Assembly (NCBI GenBank): GCA_024362935.1
Contig: JANCRA010000008.1
Span: forward strand, 36,397,074-36,461,073
DNA length: 64,000 nt
From: Setophaga petechia
Lineage: Eukaryota; Chordata; Aves; Passeriformes; Parulidae
Direction: 5' to 3'
The translations under genes were made by a program, and so were the position numbers. This document shows positions 35,001 to 46,336 of the stretch, in pieces. The notes below the pieces were generated by a model. It was given only the letters and a program-made list of their open reading frames with translations, ran no database searches and had not been told where the DNA came from. The first letter of the stretch is position 1. Every line of letters starts with the position of its first letter.

Positions 35001-35991
35001 TGCTGCAGTACTGATGCACCTAGGGCCTTAGTGATCTTATAAATATTTGTATATGATAGCTAGAATAAATGGTTCTTTTCCTCACTCAAATATAGAGGAA
35101 GAACTCCCGGTGGCAACTTGTTCATTTTCCTGCAACAGAGCTGCTTTACCCAACACCTGTCTGTTATCTGAATATTGCATGTGTCTCAGTTACTCAGTCA
35201 TATACGGTAGTGAAAATGACTGTGAAATCTTTGCATCGCTGTACAAATCAAAATCTTACTTAGGCAAAAATAAAATTGTCAGTGTTTTGTATTATCCTCT
35301 CTTCCCAGTAATGTGGACAACACTGGTGATTCTCAGCTCCAAGCATCAGAAGAGAATCTGTTTTATACATTACTGATTGGAACTCTCTGCTCACATGCAA
35401 GTAGAAAACTTAATGAATGTAGTTAAATAATTTGCTAAACTACATGTGGCACAGTTCTTGATCATATTCATTTGAATTTCATATTCATATATCATACCAT
35501 TCGTATTCATAACATATTCATTTGGATTTCTTGGCCATTACTCACTTTTTCCTATAGTTCTAAAAAACTAGATTTTCATATCATAGACTATTTTCATAGA
35601 CTATTCATATGAATGATATGAATGTCACTCATGTGAGTGAAACAGCAGTCAGAATCCTAATTCCCCTGAAGTATTTTCTAGTTTATTATCCAAAATTAGT
35701 TTATTGCAGATACTACATCTGGTGAATATTGCCTTGGTGATTCACAAGAATGCTGGCTAATGTTTTGATAAGTTGAGTTACAGGGGAAAATACGACAGCA
35801 TAATCAGCTGTCAGAGGCATTTCTTCTTCATGTGAATAAAACATTTGCCTGTGGATGTCAGGTGTATCATGAATTGTCAAAAAAAAAAGATGGCTGTTTA
35901 ATATGAAAGATGGAGCTCTCGAATATGCATTATTGTATTAAAATTAGAGGATGAACTTTTTCTCACAGCCAGGGCCAACAAAGAAATATTG
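35001..35991. other. Unique AT-rich DNA with TATTCAT-rich low-complexity stretch
   Basis: No gene was recognised. The plus-strand frame at 35047-35376 (109 codons) has several Cys residues but no motif that I know. At 35463-35640 the words CATATTCAT and TCATAGACTATT recur, with a 12-bp palindrome at 35603-35614. This stretch is listed separately. Confidence 0.55.
35463..35640. repeat. Degenerate CATATTCAT-rich repeat with palindromes
   Basis: CATATTCAT or close variants recur at least four times between 35463 and 35522. TCATAGACTATT occurs at 35581-35592 and again at 35594-35605. ATTCATATGAAT at 35603-35614 is a perfect palindrome, and TCACTCA-TG-TGAGTGA at 35625-35640 is a hairpin with 7-bp arms. 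Confidence 0.8.
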
Positions 35992-35996
35992 GGAAT
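35992..35996. repeat. Target-site duplication GGAAT, left copy
   Basis: GGAAT directly precedes the LTR terminus (TGTCATGG). An identical GGAAT directly follows the other terminus at 37492-37496. A 5-bp duplication is usual for ERVL-type integrations. Confidence 0.88.
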
Positions 35997-36154
35997 TGTC
36001 ATGGTTTGACATTAGCCAAATGCCAGGTACCCATGAAAGTCACTTACTTTCCCCTGCCACACTTGGGCAGAGGAGAAAAAAGGGTTAATGAGTTAAGGAC
36101 CTTGAGAAAACACTCCAAGGGCAAAACAGGCTCATCTTAGAGACATAAAGCGAG

Positions 36155-36160
36155 TTTATT
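36155..36160 (-). terminator. LTR polyadenylation signal AATAAA (minus strand)
   Basis: The minus strand reads AATAAA about 160 bp before the LTR 3' end. This is the same relative position as the AATAAA in the sister LTR at 3519. Confidence 0.6.
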
Positions 36161-36620
36161 AGTAACAAAATCAAAGAAGGATAATGAGAAGTAAAAATAA
36201 GCCCTTAAAGAACACCTTTCCCCTCCCAGTCCCTCCCTCCTTCCCACCAACAGCAGAGGGAGAGAGGACATGGGGTTTGGTCAGCTCATCACCCAGAGTT
36301 TCCTTCTGGTGCTCTGGGAGAGGAGTCCTTTCCCTGCTGCACCGTGGAGTCCTTCCCATGGCAGACAGTGCTCCTGAACTTCCCAGGTATGGATCCACTC
36401 TCACAAGCAGCAGTCCTACCACACCTGTTGCAATGTGAGTCCCTCCCACAGGCACACATTCCTCCCAAAACTGCTCTGGCGTGGGTCTGTCCTCAGGATG
36501 CAGCCCTCCAATGAAAGGCTGCTCCAGCCTGGAAGCAGGAGCCCTCTCTCTCCACTGGATCTCCCAGTGGATCACAGCCTCCTCCAGGCATCCACCTGCT
36601 CCAGTGTGGGCACCTCCCCC

Positions 36621-37102
36621 ACAGGCTGTGGGTGGATCTCTGCATCCCCCGTGAATTGCCATGAGCTGTGGGTGGATCTCTGCATCACCTGTGGATCCCC
36701 ATGGGCTGTGGGTGGATCTCTGCATCACCTGTGGATCCCCATGGGCTGTGGGTGGATCTCTGCACCCCCCGTGGATCCCCATGGGCTGTGGGTGGATCTC
36801 TGCATCCCCCGTGGATCCCCATGGGCTGTGGGTGGATCTCTGCATCCCCCGTGGATCCCCATGGGCTGTGGGTGGATCTCTGCATCACCTGTGGATCCCC
36901 ATGGGCTGTGGGCAGATCTCTGCATCACCTGTGGATCCCCATGGGCTGTGGGTGGATCTCTGCATCCCCCATGGGGATCCCCATGGGCTGTGGGTGGATC
37001 TCTGCATCACCTGTGGATCCCCATGGGCTGTGGGTGGATCTCTGCATCCCCCGTGAATTGCCATGGGCTGTGGGTGGATCTCTGCATCACCTGTGGATCC
37101 CC
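36621..37102. repeat. 40-bp minisatellite inside the LTR, about 12 copies
   Basis: Consecutive 40-bp units begin at 36621 and then every 40 bp to 36941, followed by units at 36983, 37023 and 37063. The core is ATGGGCTGTGGGTGGATCTC then TGCAT(CACCT or CCCCC)GTGGATCCCC. The unit at 36941 is 42 bp because of a GG insertion in CATGGGGATCC. Units 1 and 11 share the variant GTGAATTGCC, and each is followed by a CACCT-type unit, which suggests a duplication of blocks within the array. Units of CACCT type are 2, 3, 7, 8, 10 and 12. The array ends in a partial unit that blends into the LTR at 37103. Because 40 is not divisible by 3, each unit shifts frame and the absence of stops gives artefactual open frames. 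Confidence 0.97.
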
Positions 37103-37305
37103 ATGGGCTCCAGGGGCACAGCTGCCTCACCTTGGTCTCACCACAACCTGCAAAGGAATCTTGGCTTTGGCATGTGGAGCACCTCCTGCCCCTCCTTCTC
37201 TGCTCACCTTGGTGTCTCCATGTTGTTTCCCTCACATGTTCTCACCTCCTCCTCTTCTCTGGCTAGAATTAAAGCTGCATCACTACTTTTGTTTTGCTTT
37301 CTTCT

Positions 37306-37313
37306 TATATATG
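37306..37313 (-). promoter_or_regulatory. TATA box of the 35997-37491 LTR (minus strand)
   Basis: The minus strand has CATATATAAG about 180 bp from the LTR 5' end. This is the same spacing as the weaker TATA-like element in the sister LTR. Confidence 0.5.
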
Positions 37314-37491
37314 TTGTCACAGTGGTGTTACCATCATCTCTAATTGGCCCAGCCTTGGCCAGAGGCATGTCTATCTTCAGAGCCATCAGGGATTGGCTCT
37401 GCCAGACCTGATGGAAGCTTCTATCATCTCCTCACAGAAACCACCTCTGTTCCTTCTGCTACTGAAAATTAGGTGGTGCCAAACCAACCCA

Positions 37492-37496
37492 GGAAT
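37492..37496. repeat. Target-site duplication GGAAT, right copy
   Basis: GGAAT follows the LTR end CCAACCCA exactly and is identical to the left copy at 35992-35996. Confidence 0.88.
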
Positions 37497-38879
37497 GTTA
37501 CATTAAAAATGAAATATCAGAAATTGGAGATGCGATGGATTTTTATGAACTATACATTTATCAGTGACTGGTTTTCTTGATTCATATTTTGGAGATAATT
37601 TCTGATGTATCTTCCCAAATAATATCAGAATTTTGAAAAATTTTGAAATTTTGCCAATCAGAAGTGATAGAAATAATTGTATTGGAAGTCTTTTACTATG
37701 TAATATGAGAATTCACCTTCACAGACAATGATGATTATATTTTTTGCCATTGGAAAATAAAATTAAAAAAAACCCACCCAACATATTTTCTTTTCCTGAT
37801 TTTTTTAACTCAGTAAAATAATAAAATTTAGAAGAAATCAGTACAGGTTGTTCAGGCTCTTATCCCCATTTTCATTCCTTTCCTTTCCTATAATTTATAT
37901 TTTAACATTCCTAAACTTTTGTGACTACAGAAAATTTTGCATGGCAGAAGGAAAGTGTGTTAATAATATAAATAGACTTTCAAAATCATATCTTTAGCAG
38001 TATCTTTTGATGTAGAATAAATTATTTGGTACACATAAAGGAGCTGGTCATAACACAACTATGTGTTCTCTCTCCTTCTCACACTCTCTGTGTGCTTATA
38101 ATGAATATTTCATTGCTGAACATTTTTTTTTCAAATCAGTCCAAATATTTGATATGCTCACATGAATATATATTATGTCTATTTTTTTCCTTTTTTGTTC
38201 CTACAATTTCCAACAGTGAAAAGGCTTAGCATAATTTGACGCCCCAGGGTATATTCCATATTCATTTAAAACCAGGTTATCACTGAAGTCGGAAAGACAC
38301 CTTATGTCAGTGAGGTTTGTTTGCAGTAAGCTGCAATCAGATGTAGGAAATGTGCAACCACTCATGTCCACAAATGACAGTTCTGTTCTTTGTGCATAAC
38401 AGAACTATCTACAGTAAAATAAAGCACTGCCTTTGAGAAGTCAGAACTATCTTAAAAGTCTAGTTCAAAGGACCAAATTCTCACCTGTTTCTACCTTGAC
38501 AAACTAAGAATAAATGAATCACTCCTTTATGCTTCATGTAGTTCAATTGTTTAGTAACACATATATTCAAACAGAGAGTTATAGACAAACTTTTCCTGCT
38601 TGGAAGTCATTGCACCATCAATGTTTCTCTCCAAAAGAAAAAAGGAAAAAACAAAGCATGACAAATGTTAGTCGTATTTTAAAATGAATCCAGGAAAGTT
38701 GTTCAGTTATTTTGATGATATGAACCAGTGTAGATAAGGACATAAAAAAACGAAAAGCAGACACCTGTCACCAGAATAAATAACACCACTCCTGGATTGC
38801 AGTCTCAGCTGTGCTGCGTGTTGACTTGCTCACTGATACAGGAAACTGGAGCAACATGACAGGTTGAAATGCTAGCAAG
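37497..38879. other. Unique AT-rich non-coding DNA
   Basis: Nothing was recognised. Open frames are below 70 codons. Confidence 0.6.
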
Positions 38880-38904
38880 GTTCTGCCCTGTTACCTTCTT
38901 AGCA

Positions 38905-39165
38905 AGTGTCGTTTGGCGAAAGGGTTAACAGTACAAGTGGGTGCTGTTCCCCCCTACAGTCCCTGAAAGTGGGAAGGATTCACGTCCCTTTGCTTGGTCT
39001 CTGGGTGTCCTGAAGGAGTCACAGGCACTGGAACAATGAGCCTGTCTGCGATCCTTGTGCCGCTAGATGTCCCTGCACACCAGACTTTAGGAAGGTCTGC
39101 CAGGACTACCCCGACACCTTTCGTGGCAGAGCGGCAGCCACAGGACAAGCGGGGATAGCCATTAA
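38905..39165. promoter_or_regulatory. Isolated CpG-rich patch, candidate regulatory element or unrecognised insertion
   Basis: Over about 260 bp at least nine CpG dinucleotides occur (for example GTGTCGTTTGGCG, TTCACGTCC, CTGCGATCC, TGCCGCTAG, CCCCGACACC, TTTCGTGG, AGAGCGGCAG, AAGCGGGG). The kilobases on both sides have almost none. The patch includes a CACGT core (E-box/CRE-like). A minus-strand open frame of 86 codons covers it but has no recognisable domain. It could be an unmethylated regulatory element, a small exon or a young transposon piece. The call is weak. Confidence 0.35.
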
Positions 39166-39190
39166 ATTTGATTGAGCAGAACTTGACCAT

Positions 39191-42100
39191 TATTTCTTTA
39201 GGTAATAATTGCAATAACTAGAAGCAATGCTGAAGATTATCCACCCTGCATTACCAAACATTATTATTCATTGACACAAATGTAAGGTCTGTGGCATGGT
39301 ATTGACAGTCAGCATCATTTAATCTAAGTAATGACTTCCCTCACAAGGGTAAAAATGATGTATTGAAATCAGCCTGTTATGCCTGTTCACTCAATAAACT
39401 TGAAATGCCCTTGATGCTCTGTATGGAAGGGCATTTTTTATGGCAGCAGTCATAAAAAAAATTCAGAAAACAGATATACTGCTACTTTAATTAAAGCAAA
39501 CATTAACATATACTGATTTGGATACAATAAAATAAGTATTTTTAAAGAACTGGAAGAGGACATACATATCCAAAAACACCTTTTCTAAATTACATGAATT
39601 TTGATCCAAAAATTCTCCTTGATTATTTAGGATTTTTTAATGGTTAGAAATACATCAAATGTTTGCAAAATCATTTGTACAGTAACATGCTGCAGGGATA
39701 TTTGTTTTTGAGCATCACTAGAAAGCTGATGTGCAACAATTACTTTGCTGTCTCCTGGAGGAACTGAACTTGGCAAGAAAATCTTAGCATATAACCAAAC
39801 ATTAGATGTCTGCTTGTTGTGGGTATAATTTTCTTTATGTTCTTGGAAGAAGCATTTAGATTTGGCTCTTTCCTTTCATAACAGTAGAATATTACTTTGA
39901 ATAACATGCTTCCCGTAAATGCCTGCTTCAGAAATTCAGCATCAGGAAAGAAAGGTGGCTCACATCGACTGGTAATTTAAAAATACTTCTTTTTCCATGA
40001 AGACTTCAAAGTTTGGATCATATTCCATACATGCAGAAAATAGGAAGAGTAAAATAACAATCGGAAGGAAGTGGTGGTTTTTTACAGAACTAAATTAGTA
40101 CTCCATCTTGGTTTTCTTGTGGTGTGCTTTTTCAGTTCATTCAGTTATTGCAACTCCTTATTTCTGCCTGTTGAATTAGGGAAGCAGCAAATCAATACTG
40201 TTTCCCCTACTGTGGAAAATGGTGCTGTAAGTAGCAAGAGTCTTCCCTAAAAATGGAATCTGTGGAGGATTCAGAAGCATCTGCATGCAGCATATCCCTC
40301 CCCTCACTCCTTTCCTATTTTATAAAAAAGTGACAATATTTAGGTTTACTCTGACCCTGATATCTCCTTTCTGTTGTATAATCTTGGGTGTTTCGCTGTT
40401 GGGTATTGTTTGGTTTGGTTGGCAGGGGTTTTTGGAGGGGCAGATGGGGATGTTTGAGGGGAACTTTTCTGCTTAATTTTAATTTTTTTTTTCTGGAAAT
40501 TATTAGAATTACTCTCCCTTTTCCCTTCAGGGCTAGGAAGATTTCACTGAAACCTTTTTGACCCTGAATTACAAAAATGCAAAACTAACTCACAGAGTAA
40601 AATTATGGTGAACACACTTGGAAAGTATCACTATATGCTTGTCCTGGTCTTAAATTCTTCCTGAGGCAACCATCACCAGTTGGTAAAGAGTGAATATATG
40701 GCTAAAGAAACCTTGAAGAGGTCTTGTTCTTCCTATACAATGAAGATATCACACTTTTTTTTTGTTTGTTTGGGGTTTTTTTGGTTTTCTTTTTGTTCAG
40801 AGCATTCTTTTTGCACAGACCTCATCTATCTGAAAGATTTGTGGTTGGACATAACTGTCATGATCATCTTGTTTGCCTCCTTGTTGTAGATGGAACATCT
40901 ACAGACTGTGCACACAGAAGCTTAGTGTTACACTTGGTTTCAAAGTGTGAAGATACACCAACTGTTTTGCAGTGGGAAAGCAGACCAAGGTATTGATTGC
41001 TCTGGAGAAAAACTCCACAGTGAATGTGTGAGAGACAGAGATTGCCCACAGGGAGAGAAGTTTTAAAGTAATTATTTTCCACTAATAAATTCCTTGTTTG
41101 GGTATAGAAGGAATGAATATCTTTATTTTAGTAAGGAACACATGACACATGGATTTCTGTATAACAACCTAGTGCACTGTTGCTAGACTGCCAAGCTGTC
41201 TGCTCAATTTTGTTATAAAGAAAGTTGTACACAAGTAACAACAGCGCTATATTTATAGCTAAACCACAGCACACTTTTTTTTGGGAGGCTTTATTCTAGT
41301 CACTGCATCCTGTGTGAGCAGCGGGAATTGCAGAGATCAAATGAATGCATGACTCGGGGCTGGGATCCCCACTGATGTGTGCGCCACTAATTCTAGCAGC
41401 CAAATATGTGACAGCATATGAGGCAGGAGATATTAAGAGTATGAACCCCTTGCTTCTTCCTTATCCTTTTTTTTAAAACAACAGAAGTCATATTTCAGGA
41501 ATAAGTACAGATTTAGACAATAATAAATTTGTCAGAAAATCTTTCATAGACATTCCCAAAGAACCTAGTGCATGGCTAATTTTACTATTACTTCTGTCAA
41601 TTATTTATACTTTTTTCTAAGGGATATTGTTGATTGTTTTTAATGTTCTAAACAGGAATTATAAACAAGGAAATGTATTGGAGCTGTACTGTAGAAATAT
41701 AAGCCAAGTGTTTGAAGTAAAATATTTTCAGCTTTAAAATGGTCCTTAGGTTTAACTCTATGTTTGAGGCAATCTTAGCCAAGCCTCAGAAGCAGAAAGA
41801 ATTTAAGTAAAACCTTCACAGAATTACAGTAAGTATAAATTTGTAGTTGCTGTCAGCTGGTCATTTTTGCAGGGAACAAAATAACCACTCAGTCAACTAC
41901 AGAAGCACTAAGCAGATCAGCGAGTACAAGTATATAGATGAAACTTAAAAATTAGTTCTGTGTTAGAAAGACATAATTATCTACTCCAAATCTGGCTAGT
42001 AACTAGGCCCTAACATTGCTAATTTTATGAAAGTTCCTGAAAATGTTCAATATCAATATGATGAAGACATTAATTTCCCATCTCATACAGAAAATGTCAC

Positions 42101-44074
42101 TTCCAACAGCACAGCAGAAGGTGATTGATGATTACTTGCTAAATAGAAATATTCCCACATCCTGAATCTCTAGACTGACTTCCTATGAGCTCCACAATTA
42201 CTCTAGGAGACAACCACCTCAAATTCCCCATAGAAGAGAATAATACTTAGTCTGATTGAAAAACAGGTGTTTAATAAAGTTAAAACGTATCACAAACAAT
42301 GCTCTTCTCTCTTAACATCCATTCTGGCTACAAGGGCACAAGAAAGTCTAACATAGCTTTAACTGGGGTCACAGGTCACCATAGCAGTGGCTGTAACAGT
42401 AGGAATGGAATCTTTAGACTCTCATGATATTTTAAAATGAATTCTTTACAGTGGCATATTGCTATAAAAGAAAGGCTTCAGTAAAGGCATAAGACTATAG
42501 AACACTGTAACAGAGAGCAGAAACCCAAACATACTCAAGCAGGAATAGCCCTGTAAAAAGAAAAAAGCTTCTCTTTTCTATGAAACACTCTGTTTTACAG
42601 AGTGACTCATATTTTTTTTTTTAAAGAATCATAAAAATAGGGACTTCAAGTCACCAGCTTTGAACAGGTCAGCTAGCCATAAAGCCTGACCTTGTGGCTT
42701 TCCAGAGCTTCAGCAGCTCTTGAGGTTGTGACTAGCTCCTGATGAGCTGTACCAGCAAATGCAATCATACCTAGTTTTCATTTTGTTATTATTATTTTGG
42801 TATTGACCCTTACAACAGGATAGAAGCAAGTACACTGACTTTTAAGGCAGAGTCCACTAGGGATGACTGTGTCAGCAGTAAGTCATAGACTTTTTAATGA
42901 TTTTTGCACATTGAACATGCATAGGGAGCTCACCTGGGGAAGGGACATCTAAAAAGAGGATTTTTTTTTCTGTCTTTTTTTTGACGGGGAATGATGGCAA
43001 AAGTAGTGAGAAAAGTTATTGCAAAAGATATTCATGACAGATAATTGCTTATAAAAATACAGATATGGGAAGCCAGGAATTTCAGAATGCCCCAAGTTTG
43101 GAGCTCCAGGGAGTTTTACTTTCCTGAACTGAAAAACTGTGTGGATATCATCTCAAGAAAGGTCATTCAGGTCTCTAGACTTTCCTTGTCTAAGAATATG
43201 AAACCCTCGAACTCCTGGCAAGAAAGGGAAATACCAAAGCTGCAGGGTTTTCCTGGGTCAGCATTCCCTAGAGGAATTCTAAGGGTCTCCAAATGAGTCA
43301 CTTCAAATACAGTCAGCGACCTTTGTTAATCCTCCTCCCATGTACTTACGTATGCATCTGAAGAATCACAACATATTGCTGTTTTGCTTTATTGAGAGCT
43401 CAGGGAGAGAGAAATTGTTTGAGTTTTACTGGGTTAAGGGGCAAAAGGCAATGTCTCTTGACAGGCATTAGCTATCCACCTGCATACCAAGGACATGAGC
43501 TTTGTACAGTCCAAAGAACCAATGTATTAGGTGTCTTTGGGGGTCATTCTCTCTTTAACTACCTCAGTTTCCTCTAATCTAGCTTATGTGCTTTTAATTC
43601 TCCTTTTAGTCTGCTTTGTAGACCAATAAAAATGTAAATTAACACTATTACTCTAATTTATTATTGTTTTATTTGCAAAAGGAATTTAGGAATCTTATAT
43701 CCCTCTATCCTTGATTATGGCAAAATTATTTTCCTTAAATGCTCTGTGGCTAAGTAAGAAGACACCATTTTAATGAATACTTAAAGAAGTTTTTCTGTAA
43801 GAGATTTATTCAGTCAGATTGTCTACCTTCTTTTTCCATGGATTATTGTACAGTATCCTCACAGTGACAGGAAAATAATGATCTATTACACTGGCATGAA
43901 ATCAGCATGGTGTTCCTCCAGCAATACACTAGATCAAATCACGAGCATAGCACTAGTACAGCAGTATCATTTTGACAATGATTCAAGCTAGCATATCATT
44001 AGTGCTACTGCACATCACTTCAGAGATAGAACATGTTAATGCCTCATCAGATTGATGTTGCTGAAGCAAAAAGC
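39191..44074. other. Unique AT-rich non-coding DNA
   Basis: No gene was recognised. A G-rich motif at 40425-40461 is listed separately. Around 41320-41400 a few CpGs (CAGCGGGAATTG, GACTCGGGGC, GTGCGCCAC) stand out, but no feature could be assigned. Frames of 60-90 codons appear random. Confidence 0.55.
40425..40461 (+). other. Putative four-tract G-quadruplex motif
   Basis: Four GGGG runs are separated by TTTTTGGA, CAGAT and ATGTTTGA. Two loops are 8 nt, slightly longer than the classical limit of 7. Each tract has four guanines, so a stable structure is plausible. The motif is isolated from any gene that I can see. Confidence 0.5.
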
Positions 44075-44172
44075 ATTAGCATAATGCAGTGGTGATGTAA
44101 GTATGATAGGTAAGCTTTCTACTACAGCTGTAATATTAAGTATTAGCATAATGCAGTGGTGATGTAAGTATG
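44075..44172. repeat. 31-bp direct repeat, spaced 67 bp start to start
   Basis: The 31-bp word starting ATTAGCATAATGCAGTGGTG occurs at 44075-44105 and 44142-44172 without a mismatch. The 36-bp spacer is unique. The word contains the self-complementary ATTAGCATAAT-like core. Confidence 0.93.
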
Positions 44173-46336
44173 CTAAGTCCATTTTTCCTCTTAATCATTC
44201 TTCCAATTAATTTATTTGTGGAAAGTCCAAATATATTCACTTTACATGTGAAGGTCAGATTGTGCTACTCTGGTACTTATAACTAATTTAATTAGGATAT
44301 TCAAGCCTGCTATTTGCATTGCTTAAGTGAATGAAAATTTTGCTGCTGACTTAAAAGAAATAAAAAAAAAAATTCAGTTGAGAAACACTGTCCTGTTCAC
44401 TATAAGAAACTTTGATGCTGAGAGAAAGACTAGCATAACACATTGACTGGAAATTCAGGCAGGTGCCTTCAGCTCCTGGTGGTTACCTGTATGATTCCTA
44501 GGTTTATGATTGGATGAAACAGAAAACTACTTAGTGATTTTGTGCAAGTCACTTCTTACTGGGAAGTCTATCTTTCCTGTAGCACCTGTTCTTTTGGTTG
44601 ATTAAAATACTTGTGTTGTTGATTGTTTATCACTAGTATTAATAAAATGTGTAGCACATTAGAATGACAACCTAGTTTCTACAGCCTTATAAATTCATTC
44701 TAAATAGTCTTTGATTAGCCTTTATTAAAGATTTAATAAAATGATCCAGAATAGGAAAAAAATCTAGTTTGCACAGTTTGATTTGTTTGGGGTTTTTTGT
44801 TGTCTACAGAAGAAAATTATTATAATCAACAGCAAGATCAAAGAAAGGTATTGACACCAAATTTTTGTTAGCAGCCAGAGCAGAAAAGGTTTCTATTTCT
44901 CCCACAACTGGATTCTTCAAAAAGCTTGACACCCTTGATCTCTTCATTTTTATAGGGTGGGATCTGGGGAAACACGGCCAGACAAAAAGGTTCTGAATTT
45001 ATTCCTAGCCTGAATATATTGTTGCTGGATCTTTGTTGTCCTCCCTGTCCTGGGAAAATAATGGTCTGGGTTTTTTTCTCCCATTTGCTGAGATGGACGG
45101 GACCAATTGGGATCTGAGACTTCTACATTGCTTGAAAATTAAGACAGAAATACAAAGTGAAAATATGGTGGGTTTGAGTAAAGGTATTAAAAAAACTATC
45201 CCCCAGATTTTTTATAATATGATAATGATGCCTGGATTATTTCCAAGGCATAGATAATTCTTTTCAAGTCATTCAAACCTGCATCAAAACTTCCACAATG
45301 TTTACACCACAGTTCGCTACATCCCACAATGATTGCAGAAAATTTCCTCCTTTGCAAACCATTTATGCACAAGATTTACTCACTGAAATTTACAAAAAAG
45401 CTTAAGCAGCTTAAACTGAAGAAGGTGCTGGGCCAGTTTCTCTGTACTGTGTTTTGCCAAGAAAAGCTAGACCAGATGATCCTGAATTTCCCTTCTCACC
45501 TGTTATTTCATGACTAAACAGATTGTGGAAAGGAATTACAGGGCAAACACAGTTAGGGCAGAAGTGCCTGATAAATGTGATTTATGGTAGGTTTCTGTGA
45601 GTCAGTACACGAGTTTGTTATGTGATAAGTATTACACATAGAGCCCAGTATACACCCCCTCCCACAGCTGTCCAGCAACTAAATTTCAGAGCAACTTTTC
45701 GTCAGGCTGGTTGCAGGCCTGCACTGGAAATCAGTTCCCAGGAATCCATTAACATTCCAAGTCACTGAGCAGCAGGACAATTCTTAGCCTTCCCATGAAA
45801 CACCACAAGTGATTTAATGTTTTTATACTAAGAGGTTTTGTTGTAGTTAAGAAGTCTGTGAGTGCTGCGTCACCTACCTTAGTATCCTGGAAATATTTAA
45901 CAAGACTTCACTGTCTGGTCCATACCCAATCAGGCCTGCTTGTAATTTGACTTTCTCAATGACTATGCTCTTCATTAGTTGCAGTCAAGCAAGCTTCAGG
46001 ATCTATCATTTTACCTCTTTCTCACACAGTCTTTCCTCCATACTCACCTGAAGGAAAATTCGCTGCCATTGGTATGCTCTTTCTGTGTTAAAGTTTCCTC
46101 TTAACAGAAAGTGAAATCATTGCTTCAGCATCAGCTTTCACATACTTACCCTAGAAATTATTTTGTCTGTTACATTAAACTCACATTTTCCTACATATGC
46201 AATTAGAGAATGTTTGATTCATTTACATTCTGTTCGAAAATCTAATTCACTTGGGCTTCTCAAAATTCTTCCTTCAATAAATATTCTTTCTCTAATAACT
46301 TCCTCATGCTAGAGAGAAAATATATCTGTGTAGTTA
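44173..46336. other. Unique AT-rich non-coding DNA
   Basis: No coding region or transposon was recognised. 44930-45130 and 45650-45790 are somewhat GC-richer, without a recognisable motif. Confidence 0.6.

Larger units (their letters stand above)
35997..37491 (-). mobile_element. Solo LTR, ERVL-like, with internal 40-bp minisatellite
   Basis: This 1,495-bp solo LTR lies in minus orientation. Read on its own strand it starts TGGGTTGGTTTGG (37491) and ends CAAACCATGACA (35997). Perfect GGAAT duplications flank both ends. It shares its start, its GGTACCTGGCAT end block and internal CACCTTGGTGTCTCC and CACATGTTCTCAC words (plus strand) with the opposite-strand LTR at 2832-3705, so both are one family. 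A TATATAAG box lies near 37306 and an AATAAA signal at 36155-36160, giving an unusually long R. The extra length compared with the 874-bp sister is largely the 40-bp array at 36621-37102. Long open frames on both strands (302, 247 and 224 codons) arise from the array and are not genes. No internal retroviral genes remain. Confidence 0.93.

Noticed and set aside
36621..37102. CRISPR array or coding tandem repeat
   Set aside because: Units are head-to-tail without spacers and lie inside an LTR, so this is a minisatellite.
36171..37411. Long open frames of 302, 247, 224 and 131 codons on both strands
   Set aside because: They run through the 40-bp minisatellite of a solo LTR. The repeat lacks stops in several frames and shifts frame every unit, so the frames are artefacts.
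44075..44172. CRISPR-like repeat-spacer pattern
   Set aside because: There are only two 31-bp copies with one spacer, in a vertebrate-type sequence without any cas genes.
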